Shown piece after piece: positions 38,601 through 50,743 of a stretch of 64,000 bases of DNA; the stretch's first letter is position 1, and each line of letters begins with the position of its first letter. The notes beneath the pieces are model-generated. The model saw only the letters and a list, made by a program, of their open reading frames with translations, had not been told where the DNA came from and did not search any database. This DNA comes from Macrotrachela quadricornifera (Eukaryota; Rotifera; Eurotatoria; Philodinida; Philodinidae). The stretch covers positions 1 to 64,000 of the forward strand of contig JAJEKB010000931.1 of the NCBI GenBank assembly GCA_022393335.1. The letters run 5' to 3'. The position numbers were made by a program, and so were the translations under genes.

Positions 38601-38947
38601 CAAAATATACCATGATAAAATAGAATATAAATAGCATTTAAATGAAATAAATTTTGTATTGTAATATATAAACAATATATTAAATGACCATCAAGTCGAA
38701 CAGCAGGAATTTCTTGATGAAATCGATTTGTAACTTCTGTTTCACCATCAGGTACTAATTTACTCACCATTGTTGTCATTTTATCTATTATAATTCTTTC
38801 ACGCATTGAATAAATACTAACACGATTTGTTGTTAAAGATTGTAATGATGATGTTGATTGAGCATGATTTATTGTTGGTATTGATAATGATGAATTACCA
38901 AAACTATTTGTCGATTTTGAATCACCCTGGCTTCGACGATGATACAT
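35602..38947 (-). CDS. TMEM39: TMEM39-family multipass membrane protein
   Basis: Two exons (37801-38947 and 35602-36173) join in phase (G|GTAAAT with TTTTTAG) to 572 residues; human TMEM39A is 488. A Ser-rich N-terminus leads to several hydrophobic segments (for example LIYCLYITIQNLFHLNAIYI, ITLIFICLIELITTFIW, LSLILIGIIIIIYFLF). Then comes a central basic/Ser loop with a helical segment (EQTRQEADDLWPIVLRRLAL), and exon 2 with THLGQWRLQ, NAAHPQSISHSILYRLFGN and a final pair of helices before YEQ/RDRLIFN. The HLG-W, ARFYxLF-like and RDR landmarks match TMEM39A/B (SUSR2), ER proteins implicated in secretion and autophagy. The N-terminal half is diverged. The 1.6-kb intron, unusually long here, contains an inserted transposon. 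Confidence 0.8.
36599..37334. mobile_element. MULE-type foldback transposon, non-autonomous, with 9-bp target duplication
   Basis: The perfect 9-bp direct repeat GTAAAAACT occurs at 36599-36607 and 37326-37334. Between them, 36608-37325 (718 bp) has long terminal inverted repeats. From the left end it reads ATATTTCCGCGCTGAC then TTTTTCGCACACGACAC. The reverse complement of the right end reads ATATTTCCGCGCCGAC then TTTTTCGCGCACGACAC, followed in both by ACTACCG. The interior is made of 21-bp repeats arranged in opposite orientation in the two arms. There is no transposase. A 9-bp duplication with long inverted ends is the pattern of Mutator-like elements, so this is probably a MULE-mobilised miniature/foldback element. 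It sits wholly inside the TMEM39 intron and is much richer in GC than its surroundings, which suggests recent insertion. Confidence 0.85.
36949..37224. repeat. 21-bp tandem repeat array, right arm of the foldback element
   Basis: About thirteen diverged 21-bp units with core GGCGATnnnnCTAGCATC. Read on the plus strand each unit gives a seven-residue repeat such as GDLSSIL, GDTASIS and GDDSSIQ. On the minus strand the same DNA gives SSPEILA-like heptads. The left arm (about 36715-36900) carries the same unit in reverse orientation. Translation is probably incidental to the 21-bp period. Confidence 0.85.
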
Positions 38948-41587
38948 ATTTTGAATGTGTACACGTGTATGTATATTCTATGTATATTTTATACATAAGT
39001 ACATATGTTAGTGATGTATGTGTGCAATGAAGCACAGCCAAATAAAAAAAAATCATATTATTGTGAATTAGTTCAATATTTTTAATAATACAAGATTTAT
39101 CAACTAGATCAAAAGAACACATAAACAAAATTGTTTTATTCAATTCAATAATCAAGTGAAATAACGCATAACTATTTGTATACTATCATTCAATTATCTT
39201 TTTAAAATCTATTATTACAACCTCATATTAAAATAATTTTCCAATTTTTTTGATAGACAGTAACAGATATTTTATATTTTTATTCAATCGAAACCACCAT
39301 AAATTATCTAGAATATTTTTCGAAGAGCATTTCATTCCTCTTCTATGTATTCTTATTAATTTAGTAATAAAACATAAATAATATTAGAAGATTTTTATTA
39401 AGAACATGTTTTATATTATAATTTGAAGTCTTTCATATCAAATCATATAGATAAATAAGAGAATAGATGATCAAACTTCTATCCAGAATCAATATAAAAG
39501 AAAATATTTAGAAACCTTTTGTTCATATCATAATAAACTATACTTCAACTTCGTATACTGAATGCTTTTATATTTTTCGATATTGTTCATAATAGAAAGC
39601 TTTTAATTCTTTGAGGATGAAATTTTTTTTGAATCGAGAAGTAATTCTTCAATCATTGTATTTTATTTAGCTCAAAAATAATTGCATAAAAATCAAAATC
39701 ACACTTGTTTCTATCGCTTTAGGATGTGAAGTTCAAGATTCGACTTCATTATTTTCTATAGAATTCCATTTGTTTAGTTTTAATTGTAAAAACAATATAA
39801 ATAAATAAAGAACAAAAGTTCTGTAGAGAAATAATATGCTTTGCAAAATCGAGAATAACGTGAATTCGTCAATAAGAACAAGAGTATATATACTTGATAG
39901 AGGATGAGAATATTCTCGAAAGACAAAAGATCCAAGTAGCAAAGAGAAATCATAACGGTACTGTACATTAGTATCAAGAACAAAGAATATTTGAAAAGAA
40001 TTTATGATAGGAAGTAATAAAGAAACATATGGGATGTCAAATGCAGTTGTTTATGGTCTTAATGACGTTAAATATTTAATAGTTTAATGTGAAATAAACA
40101 CCTTTTCACTACTGAAGAATAGATGGATGAAAAAAAACTCATCTATCCTCAAAGAGTTAACCGATATATAAAAATATATGTGTAAACATACTCATATTAA
40201 TCATAATGATATTAAAGATGGCTATATTTATTATGTATTTTATTTTTTTCAATGTTCTTTATCAATTAATTAAAGTGATAAATATATCATATAAGAACTA
40301 TATTTACCGAAGGAATTCATATATACTATAAGAAAATTTTCTTTCAGATATTAATTTCTTTATAAATAATTATAGATTTTCTCAACTCAAATATTATTCA
40401 TTAATATTTTCGTCTTTGAATACTATATTATTCTAAATATCGAATTTTCCATTTATGAACAAGTCATGAAATACTTTGACAAAAATTCATCACCAATTCT
40501 TGACAACTTTCTACCTTTTGTTATCATTTTCACTGTTAATTATTGAGAAAAATTGCCATTGTCACATAATCTCTATATTCATCTAAGGATTATTTATATT
40601 TAATTTTTCCGAAAAAAGTATCATCTTCTGAACTTTCACAACATGCCATGACAAAGAATGCGGATATGAAACGCATATCCACTTTTTTCTCTATAATTGT
40701 TTATTATTACGAAGATTTTCGATTGTTTTTTTCCAAAAATGTTCAAGAACACTAAATGATATTTTGAAAAATTGTATATCAGTTAATGTTTGTAATGTTT
40801 AACAATATTGACTAATCCTATTAATTCTTTTTATTGAATACGGATAATGAACGAATGTTAGTTAGTGGTACAAGATATATTCGACAAGTATCGTCTTTTT
40901 ATCGACCTAATTGAAATCGAAAAGAAAATTAAAGATATTCTAGTCAACATTGTATTATTAGTTTTACTGAAAATAAATTTCGAAATTTTTATTTGGTTAA
41001 AGTTCTTTTAAGAAGTATGAAGCCGTACCTCCGTTGTTGATAAATAGATAACGCGTCTAACATTTTTATATTATTTTAAATATTAATGTATCTTTAACGT
41101 GCTTAATGTTAAAGATAGAAAAAAAACTTATCAGTTTCTTACAAATGAGTCATACAATGAAATAGATTTTAAAACAAAAGTTGTTTTTTCCCAGAATTTC
41201 TCGATAAAAAATTCTTTATTACATATCACTCTTAACTATGGATGATTTCCATGTGTGCATAATAATTATTTTATTTTCAATACAAAAAACTTAGTTGAAC
41301 ATATAAGAAAAAAGTGTATATAAATAATAGAAAATATATCCCCAACTGTGATATGACTTTTATTATTAATCTTTTGTTTCATTTTCTCTTTTTTTTTGTA
41401 TATAAATGTAATGTGGGTGAGCGTGGGTTAGGAAGCATAGCGTTTGTTGATTAAAGATAACGGCTGAAAGAGACATTTTTCAACAAAAAAAAACTAAAAG
41501 AAACAAACGAACAAATACAAACGTTGTATTCACATCTATCGAGAAGACTTCATTTTTTGTGTCTACATTATCTATCATTCTCGTACG
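38948..41587. other. Intergenic, no gene seen
   Basis: About 2.6 kb of AT-rich sequence between the TMEM39 start and the mucin-like gene. The overlapping minus-strand frames at 39733-39983 are compositionally simple and lack splice or domain support. From about 41395 the sequence becomes less AT-rich (GTGGGTGAGCGTGGGTTAGG), which may mark the promoter of the gene at 41588. Confidence 0.45.
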
Positions 41588-42457
41588 ATGGATGTTCGTA
41601 ACACTTTTTTTATTGTACTACTTGCAATTCTTTTTTCGTATTTAATCCTCGCAGACGGTAATATAAGTGTTTTAGAAGATTATACATATATTTTTTCAAT
41701 AAATGTTTTTGTGCAGACACAACGACAACAACAACAACAGCAGAGACAGGGACAACTATCACAGATCCAGCGACAACAACAGCAACAACAATAACAGAGT
41801 CAATAACAACAACAACACCACCACCACAACCCCCAATAACAACAACAGCAATACCACCACCAGCAACAACTAGCTTCTGTCCAAGTACGTAACTTCACTT
41901 CTTGCAAAATTTACATTTATTCTGATAGACGGTGGAGAGTTTCCTTTATACGGTAACGATAAATGCATATCTCGAGCAACATACTCAGGTATTTTTATAT
42001 CAAGTATCGTTTTGGCTTGTCTCTCTTTTGTTATGCTCGTTGTAAGTGCTTGAAATAATATTTTTCATATCTATACATTCATTTTCTACGTGATTAGGGT
42101 TTGTTAGTATTGTTCTTTATTCAACATTTTAAACGCTCTCCTTCACGCTATTCTCCTGATGATTCAGCTAGTTCAAGCGATGGTAGTGATACAGAAAGTA
42201 AGATTAGTGATGCTCCATCTACTCCTTACACGCCTTCAAAACCCTTTCCACCGCCAACAACTCGAACTGGCCCAACACCCGTAACACAACCAAAACCTCC
42301 TATTCAACAACGACCTGAACCCCAAGGACCGACTACTCGACCAATTGGCAGACCACCTACTAGTACACTTCGTGGCCAACCACCAGCCAATCGAGGCGGT
42401 CGTGGTGGTGGCATAACTCGCCCAGCTCCTGTGGTTGATGATGACTCAGCATTTTAA
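41588..42457 (+). CDS. Mucin-like type I membrane protein, unknown family
   Basis: Four exons (41588-41657, 41717-41884, 41929-42041, 42098-42457) join in phase to 236 residues. The order is: a signal peptide (about 1-23), a Thr/Pro-rich ectodomain made mostly of ACA codons (about 24-78, TTTTTTAETGTT onward) likely to be densely O-glycosylated, and a short juxtamembrane stretch with SFCP and NDKCIS. One transmembrane helix (about 98-124, GIFISSIVLACLSFVMLVGL) leads to a Ser/Asp then Pro-rich cytosolic tail with many PxxP-type motifs and a terminal GGRGGGITRPAP. The repeat reads as Gln in another frame, but only the Thr frame joins both flanking exons. I do not recognise the family. The proline-rich tail could bind SH3 or WW domains (inference). 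Confidence 0.7.
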
Positions 42458-42720
42458 TAAGAAACTATTGTATTATGTTTTTTTTTCTTTTTCTTTTTCT
42501 TTTTCTTTATCATACGTATGCAAAAAGAGTTATATAACGAGATCATCATTTTCCGAGTGCATTGCTCCATTTCTATCGGCTGATCTTTCATTTTTTTGTC
42601 TATCGAACAGACACACAAAGCCAAGACTAATAAATTATTCTTCATTCCGATTATTTAAAAATATCTGCTCACACAAAAACAACACGCACAGACAGAAAAA
42701 AAAACAGGAAAAAAAGAAAA

Positions 42721-44376
42721 TTAAACATCGGTGGCAAGTTTACTTCCATTACCACCAACTCTAGTAGCTGTTTGATAAAATGAATTTCGAAATGGTTGTA
42801 ATTGTCCTCGAAGATTACTAGATGCTTGAATATGTGATCGATTTGTTACAAAACGATTATTCATGGGTGATCGTTGTTGTTCAATATCAGGAACTGATTC
42901 TAATGTAAAACCTTCCATATCAGCAAAACGGACACGTTTTTTTTCTGTTAAACCATCACTTGATTGACTTCGTATAGTTGAACGTGTCCATGCATCATTT
43001 TGTTGTCCATAATCATCATCTGTTTCAACAACAAGTTGAGCTCGTCGATTATGATTTGTATCTATATTTCTTCGTTGTATTAACATTGATGGTGATGATG
43101 AATTATCATCAGAAATTGATCCACTTACTGGTTCTCGAAAATAATATTCATTATTACTATTATTTGATGATGATCGTGTTAATACAGATGTTAAACCATC
43201 TCCAATACGTCGATTTGATGAATTAATTGTAGTATAAATACGATCAGAATCTTGCATGTTTGTTTCATACATTGAATTTGTTCCAGTAAATGATGGAGTA
43301 GATGATTTTATTGGAGAATTTAAAGTTGATGGTTGTATTCGACTAAAATAACTTGTTAATTTTGAAGCATTTGATTGATTATATGTTTGATCAGTAGGTG
43401 TAATAGGAAATGATGATACCGGTGATACACCATAATCAGAAGTTGTTGTAGGAACTGTTCGACGAGGTGGTACTTGTGGTTGATGTAATTGAAATTGTGG
43501 TGGTTGTACAATTTCAGCTGAAAGTGAACGTTTTAATTCATATTCATCTGGAGCATAACTACTATAAGATACCATTGATGGTTGTGGAGTCCTTCGTAGA
43601 TCAAGTACTTTATCCGATGAATTTGAACGAATAGCAGTACTTGATAATTTCATTGGTAATGTCGATGTAATTGATGACAAATCATCTCGATCATCATAAT
43701 ATCTAAATGTTGAACGAGATTGTCTAGTTGATTCATGTCGATTATTATTATTATTATTAGGTATTGAATTAGCTGGTAAATGAGGTGTTCGAAGTACACC
43801 ATATCTATGATCATGTGGTTGTGATGTACTTCGATGAATAGGATTATATAAAGATGTTGATATTGATCGTACATGTGCTTGTTGATGAGATCTTGATACA
43901 GGTAAATTTTGAGATTTTTGCATAAGTGTACGACGATATTGTTTTTCTTCTGCACGCATACGTTCAAATTCTTCAATAGAAACATAGAATTTACGTCCAT
44001 GACGATAGACAGGAACAGTATTTGATGTCATATACATATCATGTGAATTGTATGGTGAAAGTGTACGTTGTGGATGTTGATAATGATGATGATTAGTATT
44101 ATTATATGATGAATTTTCAAGATATAAACGATCCTATTTAAAATTAAGACAAAAGAAAAGATATATATTACGACGTGGAATTATAGTAAAAGTAATGAAT
44201 CATTCTTTTCTTGACTCATTTGTTTTTCTTTTGTCAATATCAAAATAAAAAAAAAAAAGAAAGAAATATGAGAAACTTACAAGGCGATTTTGAATTTGTC
44301 GATTGTTATTCTCGTCGTCTTCACTATCAATATTTGACGACGGTTGCCGTTGATGATTCAAATTAGCAGTTACCAT
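42721..44376 (-). CDS. Orphan Ser/Asn-rich protein with a PP1-docking motif
   Basis: Two exons (44281-44376 and 42721-44133) join in phase to 502 residues, starting MVTANLNHQRQPSS. Most of the protein is disordered, rich in Ser, Asn, Arg and Gln, with one ordered-looking stretch near the N-terminus (VYRHGRKFYVSIEEFERM). At residues 430-446 it reads KKRVRFADMEGFTLESV. This is the RVxF protein phosphatase 1 docking motif in the exact context used by glycogen-targeting PPP1R3 subunits (K-R/K-V-x-F-A-D-x-x-G-x-x-L-x-x-V). The carbohydrate-binding CBM21 domain that normally follows is absent; only 57 residues remain. The C-terminus ATDV fits a class I PDZ ligand. It is probably a PP1 regulatory or scaffold protein. 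The function is inferred from motifs only. Confidence 0.65.
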
Positions 44377-47300
44377 TTATTAAATAAATGTATATGTTTA
44401 ATATATCTAGATAAGTAAAAATAAAAACGAAATTAAAATTATAAATTCAATCATATGAATTGTTATTTATTTATTTATTTATTTTTCTGTTGTTTTCTTT
44501 TGTCGACTAATGTTTAAGTTTAATCGGCTTCTCATATATATAAGCGTATGCATACCCGAAAAAGAAAACAACAAATATTGTAACGTAATGTTGTTGTTAT
44601 TGTTATAATCGCATCATTTCGTGTCTTAATCTCTCAAAACATAAGACGAAAGAAAAAACAGAAAAGTTTTTCGATTTTTTTTCAAAAATATTTATTAAAA
44701 GAAAAATCTCAATTTAATCAATTCATAATGTCTATAATCCATTAGTAGGTGACACTCGAATATTTCTTTTCTCTGCTTCTTTCAAATGAATAATATGTTT
44801 ACCTCACGAATGCCAAATGTATGTGTGATTGTGTGACATAAAAAAACATAAGTAGAAGAAAAGTGAAGAGAGAGAGAAACTGATGACAGTAACTCTTACT
44901 GCTGACTAACATCAACTAGTTTCGTAATCATTGTGCAACAACGGGACCGGCCCATCTTTCAGGGTCATGTCATTGTCGTTTTTTTTTTAAGGCACATGTG
45001 AAAAAGCATACGTTCTTTTTAAAACTCTTCCGTAGGTTTTTTTTTCTCTTTACTTTTCCTTTTTTTTTTTTATTCTGTTCTTTTTTTTTCCTCCTTCAAC
45101 TTTGTATGTCGCAGTTGTAAAAAAAAAGTTTATATATGTGATTGTGGCACACTCATACATCTGCTGAAGCCTAAAGAAGAGAACATGAAGGATCAACCCG
45201 GGAAGTCTCCCGATTTTTTCTTCTTCTTCTTCTTCTTTTTCTCGTTACCTTCCGTTCTTTACCAAAGATTGCAATAAATAAAATTATGTGGTCGTATGTA
45301 TATTTTAACCTTGAAAGTTGCACTGTGTTACGAGCAAGGACAATTGTTCTTTCTTTCTCGCTCTCTCTCTTACAAAGTGTGTTTCGCAATCGATCAGTAA
45401 TTGAGCAGTACAAGTATATATGTACATGTTTGATGTGACAATAGTCTCTACTACTATTCTCCTTCATCTTAGAGATTTATATGTTGACATTTGAAGAAAT
45501 AGTTAATCGAATTACTTCGTTGAAATGTAAAAAAAAGAAAAAAAGAAACTATTCGTTCATCTTTTTCATTGAAATATATAATAAGAAAATTATATATTTT
45601 GATATATTATTGAAGTTATATAGGTATAATTTGTTCTTTATATTTCATTTTAAATTAGTTAATAAAATAAAAAAATAAATTTCATAAATATATATTAAGA
45701 TGGTATGAATAATAATTTAGCAAGTTTTGAAAAGAATTATATTAATCATGATAATTTGAAATAATTATTTCTTTTTTTATTTATTTATTAAACACTCAGC
45801 TTGATGCATTTTACATAAACATGTTTTGATATTGATTTATATTATGAAAATATTTGAAATATAAAATATAATATTGATTTTTATTAGATAGTGATCAATA
45901 TAGCATATTGTTAATAAAAACAAAAACAAAATAATAGAATGATTTAATTATTTTAAATTTTAATACATTCAAAATCTAGTAAAAATATCGTAGATTGTAT
46001 GTTCAATTGAAGAACGTTTAAATATCATTATTGATAAAATAACCTTCATGAAAAAATGACAAAAGGTCATGCGTTGATTAACAAGAGAAAATGATATAAC
46101 TAAAAGAAAAAAAAACGATGAACTATTGAATAAAATGAATTTACTTTATCTATTCAAATAGACAATAAAATTAAACGATAACTTTGAAACAACATTTAAT
46201 CATTTCACATACCATTCTACTACATCATCGATATACTATTGCATTCTGTCTCTTACTAATGCTATTAATCATCGATTTCATTATTAAAATCTTTTATATG
46301 AATATCAAAACAACAAGAAGAATAATATCATGATATACATAGTAATATCTAATATTCTCTTCAATCTTATGAATATAAGTTTTAGGTAAAAAATAATTAA
46401 AATGTTATTGTTATTTTAAAAAAATATATCATGAGTAAAAAGAAAATTGATACATTTTAAAAGAACTTTTTTTTCAAGAATAATAATCTTGTATAGATTA
46501 CAAAAATCTAAACAATTAGATAAACATAATAAAACAAATCAGTTTTTCTTTCATTACTAATAAAATTGTAATCACTTTACTCTATTTCTTTAATTCTAAC
46601 TTACAAAAATTCAAAATTTCATTTCTAATCGAAAAAAAAAACGAATATCAATGATATTTAATGACTAATTATATTGATGTAACATTAGTATTCAATTACC
46701 AATATTAATAAAAAGTACATATACATCAATAATATATACTTAACTACAATAATCATATTGTCATTATTGTACATATATCGATAATGAAAATTTTTATAAA
46801 TACATAGCATTATATCGTTGTGTTTTTTCTAATGACAGGTCACCATTATTGATTATATAATAATTTCATCCTTGTTCTACATTATTCATTGTTGTGTGTC
46901 ATTTTTTTTTCTTTCTATTTAAAATATAAAACTAACAAAAAAAGTTCTCTTTTAAATAAATAATCCATCGGTCAATGTTACGAATATACTTCTACAATAG
47001 TGAACACATTCCTATTTGATTTGAATAATCTTTTTTGAAGAAAAATATCTTCTTAAAGCATAATCAATATTTTAACAAACTTAAAGATTAATTTTATCAT
47101 TGTTTTATTAAATATTTTCTTCAACAAAAAAAAAATTAAATTTTTAATAATATTTTTCAATAAAAAACTAAAAATTGATTAAATAATTCATTAAGATTAA
47201 TAATATTTTAATGATATATGAAAATTTTCTCTAGCTATTTTAAATGTCAATGTTCACATCAATTTAAATTCATTCATTCACTAAATTGCTAGTGTATATA

Positions 47301-48477
47301 CATATGTATATCGTCTCACAAATCGATTATTTTTTCGACCTTATCTTATCAAATTTTAGTAATATGAACGTCATTTATATTCGCCTCATTATAACTTCAA
47401 TCGAGCGACAATATCAATTCAATTCTATACAATATATTTGATATATATATATATATATATCTTTTACTAAGCAAAACTAAAAGTGATAGATCATATGCAT
47501 TTATCGTCTGTCCAAGATCAGATAAACCTGTTTGTATTTGTCCTTTTTTTCGTGCTCTGAATAACGTCAAAGATATATATCTTTCAACACAATTACTAAA
47601 AGAGAAAAGAAAAAGAAACGAATCGTTATTGTCTTTTTTTTTCTTCACCTATCACGAATCTTTTTTTCTTCTTCTACTTGTTCAAGTTCATTCTATTCAT
47701 ACATGTGTATAGTGATGGTCAATCATTTACATTGATAATCACGTACAGACCATCATCAATGTATTTGATAGATAGATACATATACTTATAAGATGTGCAA
47801 TAAACACGTCAATTTAAATTTCTAACAATTGTTATTGATCTGAAAGGAAAAAAACGACTCATATCAATTGAAATTTTTATTTAAATAAAATATGTAAGTA
47901 TATAATGTAGTGTTCGATAGCTTTCATGTGTGCTTACAAAATTAGTACTTTGAGAGTACAAGATAGAGTATAATGTATGGAATTTAACTGCAGCGATAGC
48001 CTTGAGTGGAGAATATGAATGCTACTGGGAGTAAGGTAGAGTTTGATGATTCGAAAGAGTGAGAATCAAGAATCAAGCTGCAACTGAAGCTATGAAGAAA
48101 CCGCTCTGGACTCGTTAAAGGAAGTAGAACGGTTAAACTTTTAAATCAATGTGACATTTTTTAAATCTGTATTCAATGGCAATATATGTAGCGTCTTTAA
48201 TATCAACAATTCAATAGTAAAACTTCATCTGAATATATTTAAAATTTTCATATCTGTTTGAATTAATGCTGAACACGTGTTTCCAGGTAATTTTCGTGAT
48301 CGCTAAGCTGTGTATATAGAAAGGTCAACACACACACACACCTTTACTCTTAGTTAACAAATCTTTCTAAATAAATTCCTGAGCTTTTCAAATTATTTAT
48401 TGATCATTCAATATAAAATACTATTTTTATTTAATTGAAAAAAAAATCTATTAAATCAACTGTTCAATAATTCTAGT
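44377..48477. other. Gene-poor 4.1-kb spacer
   Basis: AT-rich with no supported exon. It includes a CTT-rich run at about 45218-45242, an AT dinucleotide tract (about 47439-47460), a CA run near 48331-48341 and a less AT-rich patch at 47985-48135 whose minus strand stays open for about 49 codons without a recognisable domain. The frame at 45171-45467 is a readthrough of simple repeats. Confidence 0.45.
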
Positions 48478-49643
48478 ATGTTTACATTTCAAAAATTACT
48501 TAATCGTTTTCTTGGTCAAGTTGATGATTCTTATACTCCAAATATAAATTCAAAAGATTCAAGTCATTCGAATTTATCAACATTTCAACGTAGTCAATCA
48601 TTAACAAAAATAATTAATACACGTCGACAACGTTCATTTGAAGCACTTAAAAATGCATCTTGTTTATCATGTGGTATTAATGAACAAGATAGACAAACAT
48701 CATTAAATAATATTGATACACTTGTACCAATATCATCAAAATATGAATATAATTATGAAAAAAAATCTTTAGTTAATCATATTAATGAGAATTTATATTC
48801 CCAACAAATTAAACAAAAACGACGAGCAAAAACAAAATTAGTTATTATACGTCATGGTGAACGTGTTGATGCTTTATTTGGTGATAATTGGTTTTCACAA
48901 GCATTTGATCATATAGGAAATTATCGACGTTTTCATACAAATTTACCAATTAGTTTACCATATAGACAAAATTTTCAAGATTATTTATATGATCCACCAT
49001 TAACTGAACTTGGTTTAATTCGTTCATATCGTACAGGTATTTTATATTTATTTATTCATTTTTTTTTTTGAATTATTATTCTTATTTTTTCTCTCTCTCT
49101 CTATATATATATATAGGTGAAGCACTTTATCGTACAGGTCTTCGTATTGATTATTGTTATACATCTCCATCATTACGTTGTATTCAAACAGCTGATGCTA
49201 TTCTTGATGGAATGAAATTACGTACATTAATACCAATACGTATTGAATTAGGTCTATTTGAATGTGGTTTATGGCATAAAGGTATAATACCACATTTTAT
49301 GTCAATAAATGAACTTATTCTTAATCGTTTAAATATTGAAACATCATATAATAGTATACAAAAAACTTTATCAACAGATGAAAATGAATATGATTATTAT
49401 GAACGATCACATTTTGTAATGCGTCAAATTTTATCAAAACATGATACAAATGATATGACAATATTATTTATTGGTCATGCACCATCATTAGAAACCTTAA
49501 CAAGACAATTAATAGGTGCACAACCAAGACCTAATGAATTAATACAAATAGCACAAAAAATAAATTATCTTTCATTAACAATACTTGAAGGACAAAGAAA
49601 TTCGTGGACATTTGTTGATGCTATTCTTACGAAACAAACTTGA
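48478..49643 (+). CDS. UBASH3/Sts-type histidine phosphatase domain protein
   Basis: Two exons (48478-49036, 49117-49643) join in phase to 361 residues. After about 115 disordered residues comes a complete 2-histidine phosphatase (phosphoglycerate-mutase-like) fold: LVIIRHGERVD (catalytic His about 126), a loop FGDNWFSQAF, CYTSPSLRCIQTADAIL, the acidic element IELGLFECGLW and the second histidine in FIGHAPSLE (about 307). These features, including the SPSLRCIQTA box, match UBASH3A/B (Sts-1/2), protein tyrosine phosphatases acting on kinases. The UBA, 2H-phosphodiesterase and SH3 domains of vertebrate UBASH3 are absent. It could therefore be an ancestral stand-alone form or a related PGAM-superfamily member. 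A possible acceptor (TTCTAG) ends one base before the ATG. Confidence 0.8.
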
Positions 49644-50120
49644 TTCAGTAGATTTTCTTTTTCTTATTCAATATACAAAGAAAACAAAAAAAAGGATGGA
49701 TTGAAAACGATTATGTAAATAAAAGAAAGAGATAGGTGAATAACTAAGGATTAAGAAAACAATAGTTATCAATTTTGATGAAAGAACATTTAATGGCTTT
49801 CTTTCTTTCTTTCTTTTTTTTCTACATATAAATAATGTAGTATTTATTTAAACTATTGTATTCGAACTATATAATGATATCTTATAAATATACATATTTC
49901 AAAAAGAAGATATCAATTAAAATGAATATAAACTATTTTTATTTTTGATAAATGTAAATAAATCATCTATATATGAAGAACATATATCAATCGTTATAAT
50001 TCAAGAAGAATAATAATAGGTATATTTGATAATGTTTATCAAAGAAATATATATTTCATAACAAAAAGAAGAAAAAAAAAACAGAATAACGTGAACTAAA
50101 ACAAACAAGAATAGAATTGT
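49644..50120. other. Convergent spacer, 3' flanks
   Basis: 477 bp between the phosphatase stop and the TIMM10B-like stop. CTTT repeats lie near 49797-49816. No gene is seen. Confidence 0.45.
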
Positions 50121-50515
50121 TTAAGAAGGACTAGAATTATCATTTGTTTGATTATTCATCATTAATAGAGTTTGTTGTTGTGCTTCATTTTGTGCTTGCA
50201 TATCAACCATTTTTTTACCATATATTTCTGCAAAATTCATAGCCATTCGTTGATTATAATTTGCATATCTCGATGTGCAACGTGATACACAATCAATCTA
50301 AATATACATTATTAAAATAGAATTTTTTTTGTTTTATAAACTTACTTCATCATCAAGTAAATATCGATAATTAAATGTATAAATACATCGTTTAAAACAT
50401 TCTTCAACAATACGATTATATGTTTCGAAAAATTCTCGAACCTAATATGTATATATAATAATTTTATTTTATTTTATATTGAAAAAATACTTACAATTTG
50501 ATCTTCAGCAGACAT
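50121..50515 (-). CDS. TIMM10B: Small mitochondrial TIM chaperone, TIMM10B-like
   Basis: Three exons (50495-50515, 50346-50441, 50121-50297) join in phase to 97 residues. The twin CX3C motif of small Tim proteins is present as CFKRC and CVSRC, separated by 15 residues. The flanking text REFFETYNRIVEE and SRYANYNQRMAMNFAE resembles TIMM10B (Tim9b), which docks the Tim9-Tim10 hexamer on the TIM22 carrier translocase. The C-terminal tail is Gln/Asn/Ser-rich. Tim9 or Tim10 proper are less likely given the spacing and tail. The exon sizes are tiny, so an ORF scan would miss the gene. Confidence 0.82.
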
Positions 50516-50743
50516 ATATTCTTTTTAATCTAGATTTTAGAAAATAAGTATATACATATTGATCTTGATTATTTTCTTTTAAATGATTCATATATATATA
50601 TATAAAATTTTTTTTATGATCTTAAAATTTCATTTTGCACTTTTCATTTCATATATCGATAATAACAGAAAAACAAAGACATATTCCATCAAATAACAAT
50701 TAAAAAAAAAAAGAAAACAAATAATTAAATTAAAAAAGTTTAT

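Noticed and set aside
41717..41794. Poly-Gln reading of the repeat at the mucin-like gene
   Set aside because: It requires retaining the first intron and ends at once; the Thr frame joins all four exons in phase.
44988..45008. TAAGGCACATGTGAA resembles the 5' part of miR-124
   Set aside because: Only the first eight bases match, and the flanks do not form a precursor hairpin with the upstream sequence.
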